Shown here one piece after another: positions 39,805 to 53,873 of a stretch of 64,000 nucleotides of DNA. The stretch is from assembly GCA_017539025.1 (NCBI GenBank), contig JAFYHT010000071.1:124001-188000 (forward strand). The letters run 5' to 3'. Source of the DNA: Erysipelotrichaceae bacterium (lineage in GTDB: Bacteria; Bacillota_I; Bacilli_A; Erysipelotrichales; Erysipelotrichaceae). The position numbers and the translations under genes are program-made. Every line of letters begins with the position of its first letter. Position 1 is the first letter of the stretch. The notes under the pieces are model-generated. The model worked only from the letters and a program-made list of their open reading frames with translations. It searched no databases and was not told where the DNA came from.

Positions 39805-40086
39805 CTAATCGCAGTCAAAGATCGCCTTGCTTTCGATCAGATCGCCGTATTCCGCTTTCCATTGTTTGTGGGCATCGCAGGCATCATAAACCTCCAGTGC
39901 TTCCTTTGTCATATCCATTTCGATCATCAGACTGTAGCGGTTTGTCCGATCGCTGTTTGACTTGTGCAAAGTCACACCGTCTACGCCGTCGATCTCCAGT
40001 GTCTTTTCAAAAAGAGCTTTGACTTCTTCATAAACTCTTTCGGTATCGTTTCTGTCTTTGAATTTTACGATTATGTAATGTTTCAT
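39805..40086 (-). CDS. Dabb-family (stress-responsive alpha/beta-barrel) protein
   Basis: 93 residues fitting the Dabb ferredoxin-like dimer fold: HYIIVKFKD at the start, then NRYSLMIEMD and a terminal SKAIFDCD. The function of bacterial Dabb proteins is mostly unknown. AAGGAC precedes the ATG. It is upstream of the dehydrogenase gene by 25 bp, likely in one transcript. Confidence 0.8.
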   Translation of the reverse strand: MKHYIIVKFKDRNDTERVYEEVKALFEKTLEIDGVDGVTLHKSNSDRTNRYSLMIEMDMTKEALEVYDACDAHKQWKAEYGDLIESKAIFDCD

Positions 40087-40198
40087 ATGTTTACGGTCCT
40101 TGATTCTTGTTTATATTTTACCCTATTGTTGTTTTGTTGCGCTGCTTAAGAAGAATCAGGCATCAGAAAAACCTTTTTTCAAAGGCTTTCTTCGTTTC

Positions 40199-42124
40199 TT
40201 AATGTAACTTTGCCCCAGCCGGGATATGAGGATCGACCATCAGCAGATGCAGTCTTTCTTCTTCGCCTTCATGATGTACGGCTGATATCAGCATGCCCTG
40301 AGATTCGATTCCCATCATCTTCCTTGGCGGGAGATTGACGATCGCGATACATGTCTTGCCTACCAGTTCAGCAGGATCTTCGTAGTACATACGGATTCCG
40401 CTTAAGATCGTTCTTTCTTTTCCAGAACCATCATTCAACGTGAACTGTAAGAGCTTGTTGGATTTTGGAACAGCTTCACACTTGAGTACCTTGACGGCTC
40501 TGAAATCAGATTTTGAGAATGTATCAAAATCAACTTCTTCTTCAAACAACGGTTCGATGACGACGTTGGAGAAGTCGATCTTTTCTTCTTCCTGAGTATT
40601 TGTCCTGATCGTCTTTCTTTCTGATCCCAACGGCTTCATCGTCGGGAACAACAGGACTTCTCTGATCGAATCGGTTCCCGCCAGCAACATCACCAGTCTG
40701 TCGATGCCGATACCGATACCGCCCGTTGGAGGAAGGCCGTATTCCAGAGCTTCAACATAGTCGATATCCATTTCGGTCGCTTCATCATCACCCAGTTCCT
40801 TTGCCTTGAGCTGAGCTTCAAATCTCTCATACTGATCGATCGGGTCGTTCAGTTCAGAGAACGCATTGGCGTATTCAGTACCATTGATGTACATCTCAAA
40901 TCTGGATGTGAAACGCGGATCGCTTGGATCCTTCTTTGCCAGAGGAGAGATCTCGATCGGATGGCCCCAGACAAATACCGGACCGACCATATCTTCTTCA
41001 CACAACGCTTCAAAGAGGTTGTTGATGATGTGGCCGAGGTCGTGTTCATGCTTCTGCAGCTCGACATTGTGTTCCTTGCACACAGCCTCTGCTTCTTCCA
41101 GAGAGATGTTCCTGAAATCCTTGCCGGTCTTTTCGTTGACCGCATCGGTCATGTTGACCCTCTTGAACGGAGCCTTCAGAGAGATCGTATGATCACCGGT
41201 CTGGATCTCGGTCGTACCTAATACAGACTGTGATACTTCTTCAAAGAGGTTTTCACATAAAACCATCATGCCTTCCATATCGGAATAGGCAACGTATGCT
41301 TCAACGGTCGTGAATTCCGGATTGTGCTTGAGGTCCATGCCTTCGTTTCTGAACAGTCTGCCGATCTCATAGACACCTTCCATGCCACCGACGATCAGCC
41401 TCTTGAGGTGAAGTTCGGTCGCAATGCGCAGATAGAAATCCTTATTGAGCGCGTTGTGATGCGTGACGAACGGTCTTGCGTTGGCGCCGCCTAAGATCGG
41501 ATTAAGTACCGGTGTCTCCACTTCGACAAGACCCTGTGAGTCCAGGTTCCTTTGGATCGCTCTGATGATCTGCGGCCTTAAGAATGCGATCCTCTTGGCA
41601 TCTTCGTTCATGATCAGGTCGACATATCTTCTTCTGTATCTTTCTTCAACATCAGTCAGACCATGGAACTTTTCCGGCAGAGGTCTTAATGCCTTTGTCA
41701 GATGAGTGTATTCCTTGACGTAAACGGAAAGCTCGCCCAGCGGATTGTTTTCATTCGGGTTGGTCCTGTAGACAAGACCCTTGATTCCGATGATGTCTCC
41801 GATATCGGAAGCCTTGACCAGTTCATAGACTTCTTCACCGACATCAGCTTTATTGATGACAAGCTGGATCTGTCCGTCCTTATCCTGGATATGCATGAAG
41901 CACATCTTGCCCATCCTTCTCTTGGACATGATCCTGCCGGCAATCGATACTTCAACGTTCTTTTCTTCAACTTCTTCTTTTGTGAAATTGCCATATTCAT
42001 CTTTGATCGACTTTGAGTTTGCCGTTCTGACATATGCCTGTCCAAACGGATCGATGCCCTTGGCTCTTAATTCTTCAGCCTTCTGTCGTCTGACCAGTTC
42101 CTGATCATTGAATTCTCTTTCCAT
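40199..42124 (-). CDS. lysS: Lysyl-tRNA synthetase with C-terminal tRNA-binding domain
   Basis: 641 residues. Class II LysRS: anticodon OB-fold (about 50-160), catalytic core with motif 2 (FRNEGMDLKHNPEFTTVE) and motif 3 (GIGIGIDRLVMLLAG). After residue 500 or so comes a further OB fold (FSKSDFRAVKVLKCE ... IESQGMLISA) of the Trbp111/MetRS-C kind, which binds tRNA; standard bacterial LysRS of about 500 residues lacks it. The start at 42124 has AGGAG upstream. It is 25 bp after a small DUF6429-like gene, behind a T-box leader. Confidence 0.93.
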   Translation of the reverse strand: MEREFNDQELVRRQKAEELRAKGIDPFGQAYVRTANSKSIKDEYGNFTKEEVEEKNVEVSIAGRIMSKRRMGKMCFMHIQDKDGQIQLVINKADVGEEVYELVKASDIGDIIGIKGLVYRTNPNENNPLGELSVYVKEYTHLTKALRPLPEKFHGLTDVEERYRRRYVDLIMNEDAKRIAFLRPQIIRAIQRNLDSQGLVEVETPVLNPILGGANARPFVTHHNALNKDFYLRIATELHLKRLIVGGMEGVYEIGRLFRNEGMDLKHNPEFTTVEAYVAYSDMEGMMVLCENLFEEVSQSVLGTTEIQTGDHTISLKAPFKRVNMTDAVNEKTGKDFRNISLEEAEAVCKEHNVELQKHEHDLGHIINNLFEALCEEDMVGPVFVWGHPIEISPLAKKDPSDPRFTSRFEMYINGTEYANAFSELNDPIDQYERFEAQLKAKELGDDEATEMDIDYVEALEYGLPPTGGIGIGIDRLVMLLAGTDSIREVLLFPTMKPLGSERKTIRTNTQEEEKIDFSNVVIEPLFEEEVDFDTFSKSDFRAVKVLKCEAVPKSNKLLQFTLNDGSGKERTILSGIRMYYEDPAELVGKTCIAIVNLPPRKMMGIESQGMLISAVHHEGEEERLHLLMVDPHIPAGAKLH

Positions 42125-42149
42125 GTTTATCTCCTGTTCTTTTGTTTTC

Positions 42150-42419
42150 TTATATCTTCCAGTCACTGATATTGTATTTCTCAAGAAGTTTCTTCGCTTC
42201 TTCTTTTCCTTTTTCGGTGATATAGACGCTCTTGCTTCTGTATCTTCCCTGATGGATCAGCTCTTCTTCATCCAGTTTGTTGATGACGCCAAAATCATAA
42301 CCCTTCCAAGCATAAAAATCTTTTGCTTCGGAAAAATTCTCTCCGTCAGTAAATCTTGACAGGTACATCAACAACAACGTCAGTTCCTTCATTGCGTCTT
42401 TACTGCTGACTTTTTCCAT
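42150..42419 (-). CDS. DUF6429-like small protein
   Basis: 89 residues resembling the DUF6429 family (ELTLLLMYLSRF, AWKGYDFGVINKLDEE, SKSVYITEKGKEEA), a small winged-helix-like shape. The start at 42419 has GGAGGAAC; it lies right after the T-box terminator. So the T-box controls this gene as well as lysS. Function unknown. Confidence 0.75.
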   Translation of the reverse strand: MEKVSSKDAMKELTLLLMYLSRFTDGENFSEAKDFYAWKGYDFGVINKLDEEELIHQGRYRSKSVYITEKGKEEAKKLLEKYNISDWKI

Positions 42420-42429
42420 ATGTTCCTCC

Positions 42430-42464
42430 AAAAAAAATAAAACGTCCCTATCTCTAAGGACGTT
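42430..42464 (-). terminator. T-box terminator
   Basis: AACGTCC (42464-42458) pairs with GGACGTT (42447-42441) on the minus strand, then a T-rich run. It is the regulated terminator of the T-box leader. Confidence 0.9.
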
Positions 42465-42645
42465 ATTCACGCGGTACCACCTTAGTTCATATACAGATGT
42501 ATATGCCCTTCATTGAGCCTTAACGCAGCAAACGATTCACTCCGGGTTTTTATTCAAATACCGGTATCTGTTCCCATCCCACCATCAGGAACTCTCTTGA
42601 AGACCTTTGATATCTTACTCGTCCTTTCTTCGTGATAAGGTTATT
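42430..42645 (-). promoter_or_regulatory. T-box riboswitch, likely lysine-specific
   Basis: The conserved T-box AAGGTGGTACCGCG is at 42483-42470 on the minus strand, followed by the terminator. Upstream, GGACGAGTAAGA, AGAGAG and GATGGTGGGAT fit stem I with its kink-turn, AG bulge and distal loop. A GAATA-AAA-A stretch above the kink-turn reads as an AAA (Lys) specifier, in line with lysS downstream; that codon choice is tentative. Uncharged tRNA(Lys) would allow readthrough. Confidence 0.9.
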
Positions 42646-42700
42646 TTATCGTAAAACGACATAAAACAAAAGATGATTTCTTCAAATCGCCTTCTGTTTC

Positions 42701-43126
42701 TTATTCTTCGCTTTCTTCTTCCTTCAGATACTCTCTGATGGAAGGAGTTTTTGGGAATTTCTTCAGCAGCTTGTTGATGTTGCTCAACTGCCTGCCGATC
42801 GGATTCAGGATACCGGAGAAATATATGGCGCTGACAACGATCATATAGATGCCGATATATGGCAGGACATTCATCGCCTGTCTTGCGGTTGCGACCAGGA
42901 AAGAGATGATTCCCGAGATCACCATGATCTCAGGTGCTCTGTTGCCCTTCTGTTTCTCTTCTTTCGGAAGGTTTCTGTAGTCTTCTCTTAAAAGAAGCAA
43001 ATACATGTGATTGTTTTCAATCTTGTTTTCTTTCTTGAAACGTTCGATCTTTGTCCTGGTCTGCCCGTCGGCTTTCTTATATGTTTCCGTTTCCTTATAA
43101 TTTCCTGTTAATTGATTGTCAGCCAT
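42701..43126 (-). CDS. Small membrane protein of unknown function
   Basis: 141 residues. A charged N-terminal half, then two hydrophobic segments (about 68-84 and 88-106), then a polar acidic tail ending EEESEE. No family recognised. AAGGAG lies before the start and TATAAT about 22 nt upstream of it; a separate transcript between the GH1 operon and the T-box. Confidence 0.7.
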   Translation of the reverse strand: MADNQLTGNYKETETYKKADGQTRTKIERFKKENKIENNHMYLLLLREDYRNLPKEEKQKGNRAPEIMVISGIISFLVATARQAMNVLPYIGIYMIVVSAIYFSGILNPIGRQLSNINKLLKKFPKTPSIREYLKEEESEE

Positions 43127-43156
43127 AATGATCTCCTTGTATCTTTCATTATATAC

Positions 43157-43187
43157 AAAAAGTACCGGATCTTATCTGGTACTTTTT
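43157..43187. terminator. Bidirectional terminator at the end of the 48160-43193 operon
   Basis: 10-bp arms 43157-43166 and 43178-43187 with A and T runs; inner GAT/ATC pairing. It lies just after the GH1 stop on the minus strand. Confidence 0.88.
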
Positions 43188-43192
43188 CACAT

Positions 43193-46545
<3,353 letters not shown>

Positions 46546-46565
46546 GTTGTTCTCCTTTCAAAACC

Positions 46566-47822
46566 TTATTCGGCAACTTTGTTTTCTTCTTCGAGACATT
46601 GTCTGTCATACGCTTTGAAGAACGGCGCATAGATCAGCCAGTATACTACGAACAACACTGCCCACCACAGAATACCACGCATATCTTCGGTGATCATTAC
46701 CGTCGAAAGCGGCGCCGGTACCTGACCGACCTGAATCATCTTTGCCGGTATGTTGAGCAAACCGAATTTCATGACGGCGTACTCAATCGTTGCTCCGACA
46801 AGCGAACACAGCCACATCGGTACCATCAGGGTAGGGTTGAATGTGATCGGGAAGCCGTAAACGACAGGTTCGTTGATGTTGAAGATCGACGGAGCGATAC
46901 ATACGCGGCCCATAGTCTTCATTTTCTTTGACTTTCCTCTTAACAAAGCCATTACTACCAGCGGAAGTGTACATCCCATGCCACCGAGAGTGATCAAAGC
47001 GGCAGTGAATGTCGATTCAGAAGTTGCGATCATTGTCGCTTTCTGTCCTGCTTCAACTGCAGCGATATTTGCTGCAATGTTTGCAAAATAGATCGGATTG
47101 GAAACTGCACCAAACGCCCACGAACTGATACCCAGTGAATATAAGACGGTTGGGATGAGGATCAACAGCACGAATCCGATATATGTTCCGCCAAGCGCGG
47201 CAATCGGAGAGAACAGTGTTGAGATGATACCTATGACATCTACTTTCAGGATACCTACAACTACATGCGCAATCAGCAGCGCGATGACGATCGGAACGAT
47301 GTTGTTGATCCAGCCGGCAACAAAGTCAGGTAATGCGCTGTCTTCCAGGAAGTTGTGCTTCGTCCAATTATAGAAGACACAGGCAACAAACTCACCGATA
47401 ACCAGACATGCGAATGATCCGGTAGGACCGAAATAGCCATAGTTGATGTTCATAAAGTAATTCTCATCGAAAGTCGGGTTGAGGACCAGACAGTAGACTG
47501 CAATACCCAGGAAACCGGCGATAACCGAATAATTTGCCAGCCCTTTCTTTTCCATCAGGTTGAATGGCACGATGAACACCAGGAACAGGGAGAGGAAGCC
47601 AAATGAGAAATCCTTTACGGCATCAAGGTTTGGCAACGCGGGAATATAGGAACGGAAGACGTTATAGAAGAAGATCAGCGATCCGGTCAGGATGATCGGA
47701 AGAGCTCTCGTCCATGCATCAGCGACTGCCGCAACCCAAGGATTAGCGATGACTTTCTGCATTGCTGGCGCAAATTTCGTCATCATCCAGTTCATAAATT
47801 TGTTCTGTTTTTTTTCTGACAT
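46566..47822 (-). CDS. PTS lactose/cellobiose-family EIIC permease (copy 3)
   Basis: 418 residues, about ten membrane segments, with the sugar-site loop FNINEPVVYGFP. Follows EIIB by 23 bp. Its partners EIIB and EIIA are in the same operon, a complete sugar-specific PTS. The likely substrate is a beta-glucoside whose phosphorylated form goes to the GH1 enzymes 44714 and 43193. Confidence 0.92.
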   Translation of the reverse strand: MSEKKQNKFMNWMMTKFAPAMQKVIANPWVAAVADAWTRALPIILTGSLIFFYNVFRSYIPALPNLDAVKDFSFGFLSLFLVFIVPFNLMEKKGLANYSVIAGFLGIAVYCLVLNPTFDENYFMNINYGYFGPTGSFACLVIGEFVACVFYNWTKHNFLEDSALPDFVAGWINNIVPIVIALLIAHVVVGILKVDVIGIISTLFSPIAALGGTYIGFVLLILIPTVLYSLGISSWAFGAVSNPIYFANIAANIAAVEAGQKATMIATSESTFTAALITLGGMGCTLPLVVMALLRGKSKKMKTMGRVCIAPSIFNINEPVVYGFPITFNPTLMVPMWLCSLVGATIEYAVMKFGLLNIPAKMIQVGQVPAPLSTVMITEDMRGILWWAVLFVVYWLIYAPFFKAYDRQCLEEENKVAE

Positions 47823-47845
47823 TTTGATTAACCCCTTCTTATTTT

Positions 47846-48160
47846 TTATTTGTTCAGTTCTTCTTTTATCAGTTTATAGAGACCTTCACCGTTGATTGTT
47901 GAATAGATCTCAGCAGGGATCACCATGCACTTAGCACCATACTGATCACACTGTGCCTTGATCTGTTCATATTTTGGTCTGAGATGAGGCCCGAGACAAA
48001 CGATGTCGACCGTCGGCAGAGAAGGCCCTATCGTACTTTCGGCCTGAGCTGTGCAGCTGACATCCGCAACACCGTCAGCCTTAGCTGCCTGTCGCACTTT
48101 TTTTGCAATGAATCCGCTGGACATTCCAGCACCGCAACATAATAGAATTTTCACTTTCAC
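47846..48160 (-). CDS. PTS lactose/cellobiose-family EIIB
   Basis: 104 residues. Active Cys9 in LLCCGAGMSSGF, and LGPHLRPKY in place of GPQ. First gene of its operon, with AGGAGG before the start. A TTTGCAC-N6-GTGTAAG dyad lies 77-96 nt upstream, the expected place for an activator such as the LicR-type protein encoded next door. Confidence 0.93.
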   Translation of the reverse strand: MKVKILLCCGAGMSSGFIAKKVRQAAKADGVADVSCTAQAESTIGPSLPTVDIVCLGPHLRPKYEQIKAQCDQYGAKCMVIPAEIYSTINGEGLYKLIKEELNK

Positions 48161-48236
48161 TACCTCCTGTGTCTTTTTTTGTTTGCCGGCTTACAATTTA
48201 AGTCTATCCGGGGTCAGATGTTTGACCTAATTACTT

Positions 48237-48256
48237 TTTGCACCGGCTGGTGTAAG
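48237..48256. promoter_or_regulatory. Dyad operator upstream of the EIIB-EIIC-EIIA operon
   Basis: TTTGCAC (48237-48243), six bases, GTGTAAG (48250-48256). Nearly the same dyad is at 50228-50247, on the other side of the regulator gene. Confidence 0.65.
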
Positions 48257-48282
48257 TTGTCTGTAATGTCAGAAATAACAGA

Positions 48283-50184
48283 TCAATCTATTAAAGAAAG
48301 CAATGTTTCTTTATACTCTTTAAACGTTCTGCACCCGCAGATCATTCTGATGTTGTTTTCTTCTGAGAAAACAGCAATCAGCGCTTCATACAGCTGAGTG
48401 AATTCTTCGTGGTTCTGGGCTCTGATTGACATCATCAGAACCACAAAGACCCTTTGCTGTCCCCAGACAATTCCTGTGGGATCGATCAGTACTGAAACGC
48501 TCGTCTTTAAGGCGTCCATCTCCATGGAATGAGGTACAGCAAACATCCCGAACGCGGTCGTTGCTGCGTTTTCGCGTCTCATTACGCTTTCTTTAAAATC
48601 TTCGCTGACGTAATCAACATCAATCAAATTATCAGCTAGAAGCGAAATGACTTCTCCTTTCTCGGAAACGCCTTTCGGTTTGTAGAAGAACAGGCTTTCT
48701 TCAAAATAATCATCAAAATGCTTTTTCAGCACTCTTCCTGTAATCCTGTTTCTTGCGGACTCTATCCCGTCCTGAATTATGATCTTGTCTTTCTGGGAAA
48801 GGAACGGAGAAATCAGGATCTCTGTGGATCTTGCGGACTCTGTTCTGATCGTGGAGATCAAAAGATCGTACTGAAGCCGCCCGATCTCTGAGGGCTGCTG
48901 TATAACGGAAACGATCTCGATCTCGTTGGAATAAGCCAGCAGAAGCTTGTTGTAAAGCTGGCTTGAGATATCCATATAGGAAGGACATAAAAGAACGGTC
49001 CTGATCCTTTTTGAAATCTGTCTCTGCCTTTCGATCTCCCCGCCTATATGTAAGGCAAGGAAGCAGACTTCTCCCTTGTCGATAGCGATATCGTAGCTGT
49101 CCATGATCTTCATTGCCACAAAAAGCGCAATATCAAAAACGATTGGTTGAGAGTGGATGATTGTTTCTGACAGGGGATTAAAGATTGATTTCCCGTTTTC
49201 TGCCCGATAGATCATGTTTTTCAGATGAAGCGCAAAAGGCATCATGAATGTCTGGTTTGACAGGTCGACATAGTATCTTTCCCTGATCTCCTCGATCAGT
49301 TCCAGCGTTTCATCGGATATCTCGTTTCCGACAAGTTCTTTGAGTTTTTCGTATTCATCGGTCGTAGGAAGGTTTGCGTTGGAGCGGAACAGGACATAGA
49401 TCTCACCTTTTTCTCCCTGTGTGAACTTTACATCATAGTAATCTTCCAATCCTTCACAAATCTCAGAAACGATCTCTTCCTCTTCTGCGTTCATCTGCAG
49501 ATTTTCAAACTGCTGCACATAGTTGTCTTTTTTCAGGCGGTCTATGATCACTGCGACATGCAGCGTCATATTGAACAGCGCAAACTCGTTGATAAAGTAA
49601 TTGTGTCTGCCAAACACTTTACGAATGAGCGTGACGATAAAACCGATATTGAAGTCTTCAAACTCCTTCTGCAGAAGGTTGTAGTCAAAATAGCTGCTTT
49701 CGATATTATCCATCAGTGTCAGACTGTACAGTTTTCTGAGCGCTCTTTCCGGACCTTCTATCTCAAGTGTGTCCTTTTTGAATTTCAGGATGATCTTATA
49801 GTTTTCGTTCAGCCTGTTGATCCTGGTCACATCCGCTCTCAGAGTTGGTTCGGATACGCACAGCTCGTCACAGAGCTCGTCGATCTGCAGAGATGAAGAG
49901 TGCTTTAAAAGGAACTCTCTGATGATGTAGTTCCTTCTTTCTTCGAAATTTTGAGGGATGTCTTTATCTTTTCTGATCAGCTGGCTGATGTTTATGTTTC
50001 TGTTGATCGTATATCCCTGAGCAGAAGAAACGATCACGCCCGTCTGGGCTTCGTCGTTGATCTGTGAGATATAGGTTTTTACTGATCTGACAGAAATACC
50101 CAGCATCTGAGAAAGGTGCTTGGAAGTAACTGGTCCGCTGTTATCCAGTAATAAACGGATGATTTTTTCATGTATGAGATTCAT
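48283..50184 (-). CDS. LicR/MtlR-type PTS-regulated transcription factor (A)
   Basis: 633 residues: N-terminal HTH (about 1-60, SKHLSQMLGISVRSVKTYI), a second winged helix, two PRD domains (about 170-390, with conserved His in FNMTLHVAVIID and LALHIGGEIE), an EIIB-like region with Cys (TVLLCPSYMDI), and a C-terminal EIIA-2 domain (His in FAVPHSMEMD). It should bind DNA and be tuned by PTS phosphorylation. The ATG at 50184 has TATTAT seven bases upstream and no ribosome site, hence probably leaderless; a TTG at 50202 would be upstream of the start. It stands between the two PTS operons, with a TTTGCAC dyad on each side. Confidence 0.9.
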   Translation of the reverse strand: MNLIHEKIIRLLLDNSGPVTSKHLSQMLGISVRSVKTYISQINDEAQTGVIVSSAQGYTINRNINISQLIRKDKDIPQNFEERRNYIIREFLLKHSSSLQIDELCDELCVSEPTLRADVTRINRLNENYKIILKFKKDTLEIEGPERALRKLYSLTLMDNIESSYFDYNLLQKEFEDFNIGFIVTLIRKVFGRHNYFINEFALFNMTLHVAVIIDRLKKDNYVQQFENLQMNAEEEEIVSEICEGLEDYYDVKFTQGEKGEIYVLFRSNANLPTTDEYEKLKELVGNEISDETLELIEEIRERYYVDLSNQTFMMPFALHLKNMIYRAENGKSIFNPLSETIIHSQPIVFDIALFVAMKIMDSYDIAIDKGEVCFLALHIGGEIERQRQISKRIRTVLLCPSYMDISSQLYNKLLLAYSNEIEIVSVIQQPSEIGRLQYDLLISTIRTESARSTEILISPFLSQKDKIIIQDGIESARNRITGRVLKKHFDDYFEESLFFYKPKGVSEKGEVISLLADNLIDVDYVSEDFKESVMRRENAATTAFGMFAVPHSMEMDALKTSVSVLIDPTGIVWGQQRVFVVLMMSIRAQNHEEFTQLYEALIAVFSEENNIRMICGCRTFKEYKETLLSLID

Positions 50185-50191
50185 CAGATTT

Positions 50192-50197
50192 ATAATA
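50192..50197 (-). promoter_or_regulatory. -10 box close to the start of regulator A
   Basis: TATTAT on the minus strand, seven bases before the ATG at 50184; no Shine-Dalgarno sequence. Confidence 0.5.
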
Positions 50198-50227
50198 TAC
50201 AAAAATACAATTTTCAGATAATCGGTT

Positions 50228-50247
50228 TTTGCACACCCTGGTGCAAA
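50228..50247. promoter_or_regulatory. Perfect dyad TTTGCAC-N6-GTGCAAA upstream of regulator A
   Basis: A 7-bp perfect inverted repeat, 44-63 nt before the regulator start. It matches the dyad at 48237-48256 (also sharing CTG in the centre), suggesting auto-control by the same protein. Confidence 0.7.
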
Positions 50248-50250
50248 TTA

Positions 50251-50285
50251 ATAAAAAGCCTCTGTTTTGTTGGAACAGAGGCTTT
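50251..50285 (-). terminator. Terminator of the 53792-50295 operon
   Basis: 12-bp arms 50255-50266 and 50274-50285; on the minus strand it is followed by a T-rich run. It comes right after the GH1 stop. Confidence 0.9.
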
Positions 50286-50294
50286 GTTTTCTTC

Positions 50295-52114
<1,820 letters not shown>

Positions 52115-52139
52115 TGTTTATCTCCTTTTTCAGTTAAAT

Positions 52140-52177
52140 AAACGCTGTCGCTGACTGATAGCCGCGCGACAGCGTTT
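52140..52177 (-). terminator. Hairpin between EIIC and EIIA
   Basis: 11-bp arms 52140-52150 and 52167-52177; on the minus strand it is followed by ATTTAACTG. A partial terminator or stabilising stem inside the operon. Confidence 0.6.
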
Positions 52178-52199
52178 TTGATCATAATAACGATTTAGA

Positions 52200-53429
52200 T
52201 TATTTAGATTCAGCAGCTGTTTCTTCAGCAACTTTGACCTTCTCGTAAGCCTTGAAGAACGGATACCAGATAAGTGCAGATACCGCGAACTGAGCGATTA
52301 CGAATAAGATACTAGGAATGTGTCCCTGTGTAGAGATCCAAGTTGAGATCGGATATGGGCAGTACCATAATTCGAACTGGATACGAGGAATCTTTGCGAA
52401 TGGGATGACCTTTGTGAAGACCCAGGTCATGATCGGAAGAACGATACCCTGGATCCACATTGGGATCATCAGATACGGGTTCCAAGCAACAGCACCGAAG
52501 ATAACCGGCTCGTTGATGTTGAAGATACCCGGAACCAGACAAGCTCTACCTAATGCCTTCAACTCAGTTGACTTAGAGAAGAGCATCAGAAGGACTAAAG
52601 ACAGAGTAGCACCGATACCGCCGATCCACAGATAGCAGGTATAGAGTGTTGTTTCAGTAAAGATACTTAAGTTATGGATCGTAGCTGTTCCTGCTGCAAC
52701 CAGCGCCAGGTTGTTGGCAATGTTCTGGACCTTGATCGGTTCAGTAGCTGGTGTAAGTACCCAGGTAGAAATACCCATAGAGTAGATGAAGCAGTAGAAG
52801 AAGCAAGTGATTGCCATACCCCACCAGGTGTTGACGATGTTTCCTAATGGTTCAAAGATAACACGGATCGTTCCGGCGATATCCAGACCGAGGATGTCGA
52901 CTAAGAGCCAGCCGCCGCAGATAACCAATGCGATAGGCAGTAAAGCGTCGAACCACTGACGGACGAAATCAGGAATAACAGAATCTTCTTTGAAGAATGA
53001 GAACTTTGCGAATGCACCGAACACGAGACCGGAAACGATACCTGCTGCCATTGCAACGAACATACCGTTAGCACCGTATAATGCATGGCCCTGTCCAGCT
53101 TCTTCAACAGTTTCAGGATTGATGAAGATCATGAAGAGCAGTAAGCCGGTGATACCAGCCAGGATTCTCTGCTTTCTATATCTCTTCTTTTCGCAGTAGT
53201 TGAACGGAATCAGGAAGGCGACCATCAAAGAGATCTTTGACATTGTCCAGCCGAACGGTGTCCAGAAGTTTCCGTTAACGATAGCGAGACAGCAGAAGAT
53301 GGAACCAACAAGGATAAACGGAAGGATCTGCATCAGAGAGTCTTTGATGACGACGACCCAAGTCTGGTTGGTAATCTTCTGGAGTTTAGGCGCGAAAGAA
53401 GTCTCGAGCCATTCCATAAATTTTTTCAT
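52200..53429 (-). CDS. PTS lactose/cellobiose-family EIIC permease (copy 4)
   Basis: 409 residues, about ten membrane segments, with the sugar-site loop FNINEPVIFGAVAWNP. AAAGGGG precedes the start. Its EIIB is 48 bp upstream. The hairpin after it separates it from EIIA. It would import the substrate of the Gln-type GH1 at 50295. Confidence 0.92.
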   Translation of the reverse strand: MKKFMEWLETSFAPKLQKITNQTWVVVIKDSLMQILPFILVGSIFCCLAIVNGNFWTPFGWTMSKISLMVAFLIPFNYCEKKRYRKQRILAGITGLLLFMIFINPETVEEAGQGHALYGANGMFVAMAAGIVSGLVFGAFAKFSFFKEDSVIPDFVRQWFDALLPIALVICGGWLLVDILGLDIAGTIRVIFEPLGNIVNTWWGMAITCFFYCFIYSMGISTWVLTPATEPIKVQNIANNLALVAAGTATIHNLSIFTETTLYTCYLWIGGIGATLSLVLLMLFSKSTELKALGRACLVPGIFNINEPVIFGAVAWNPYLMIPMWIQGIVLPIMTWVFTKVIPFAKIPRIQFELWYCPYPISTWISTQGHIPSILFVIAQFAVSALIWYPFFKAYEKVKVAEETAAESK

Positions 53430-53477
53430 GTAAGATTTTCCCCTTTCTTTTACACGAGTTTCTTTATTAACGAAGTA

Positions 53478-53792
53478 TTATTCTCCGAATAAAGCAAGTA
53501 CCTGGTCAAGCGCCTTTTCGCCATTGAGGTGTGCGTAAGCATCCTTATCAATGACAGCGACTTTGACATCATAACCTTCACATCTTTCTTCCATTTCCTG
53601 CTGGAGGTGTGCGAGGTGCGGTCCGATCATGAGGCAATCGATCTCATCGACATAGTCCTCAACGGTTGATTCACTTCTTGCGTTGACGCTGATTTCAACG
53701 CCTCTTGCGGAAGCTGCCTTTCTGATGTTGGCAGCCATGAAGCCGGAAGATGCTCCGGAACCACAAACCAGTAATACGTTATGCTTTGCCAT
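53478..53792 (-). CDS. PTS lactose/cellobiose-family EIIB
   Basis: 104 residues. Active Cys10 in LLVCGSGASSGF, and IGPHLAHLQ. First gene of the EIIB-EIIC-EIIA-GH1 operon; AAGGAG before the start. A weaker TGCAC-N7-GTGCA dyad lies 65-81 nt upstream. Confidence 0.93.
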   Translation of the reverse strand: MAKHNVLLVCGSGASSGFMAANIRKAASARGVEISVNARSESTVEDYVDEIDCLMIGPHLAHLQQEMEERCEGYDVKVAVIDKDAYAHLNGEKALDQVLALFGE

Positions 53793-53856
53793 ATTTTTTC
53801 TCCTTTTAATACGTCTTTATTATCTCGTTTTATAACGGTCTTTTCCTCTTGTCTTC

Positions 53857-53873
53857 TGCACCCTAATCGTGCA
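53857..53873. promoter_or_regulatory. Weaker TGCAC-N7-GTGCA dyad
   Basis: TGCAC (53857-53861) and GTGCA (53869-53873) with a 7-base spacer, one more than in the other two sites. Upstream of the EIIB gene at a similar distance as the site at 48237. It overlaps the end of the neighbouring EIIB gene. Confidence 0.4.

Noticed and set aside
50228-50247. Sigma-54 promoter (-24/-12) reading of the TTTGCAC dyads
   Set aside because: The spacing between the GC elements does not fit TGGCAC-N5-TTGCW, the sites are palindromic, and neither regulator has an AAA+ sigma-54 activation domain.
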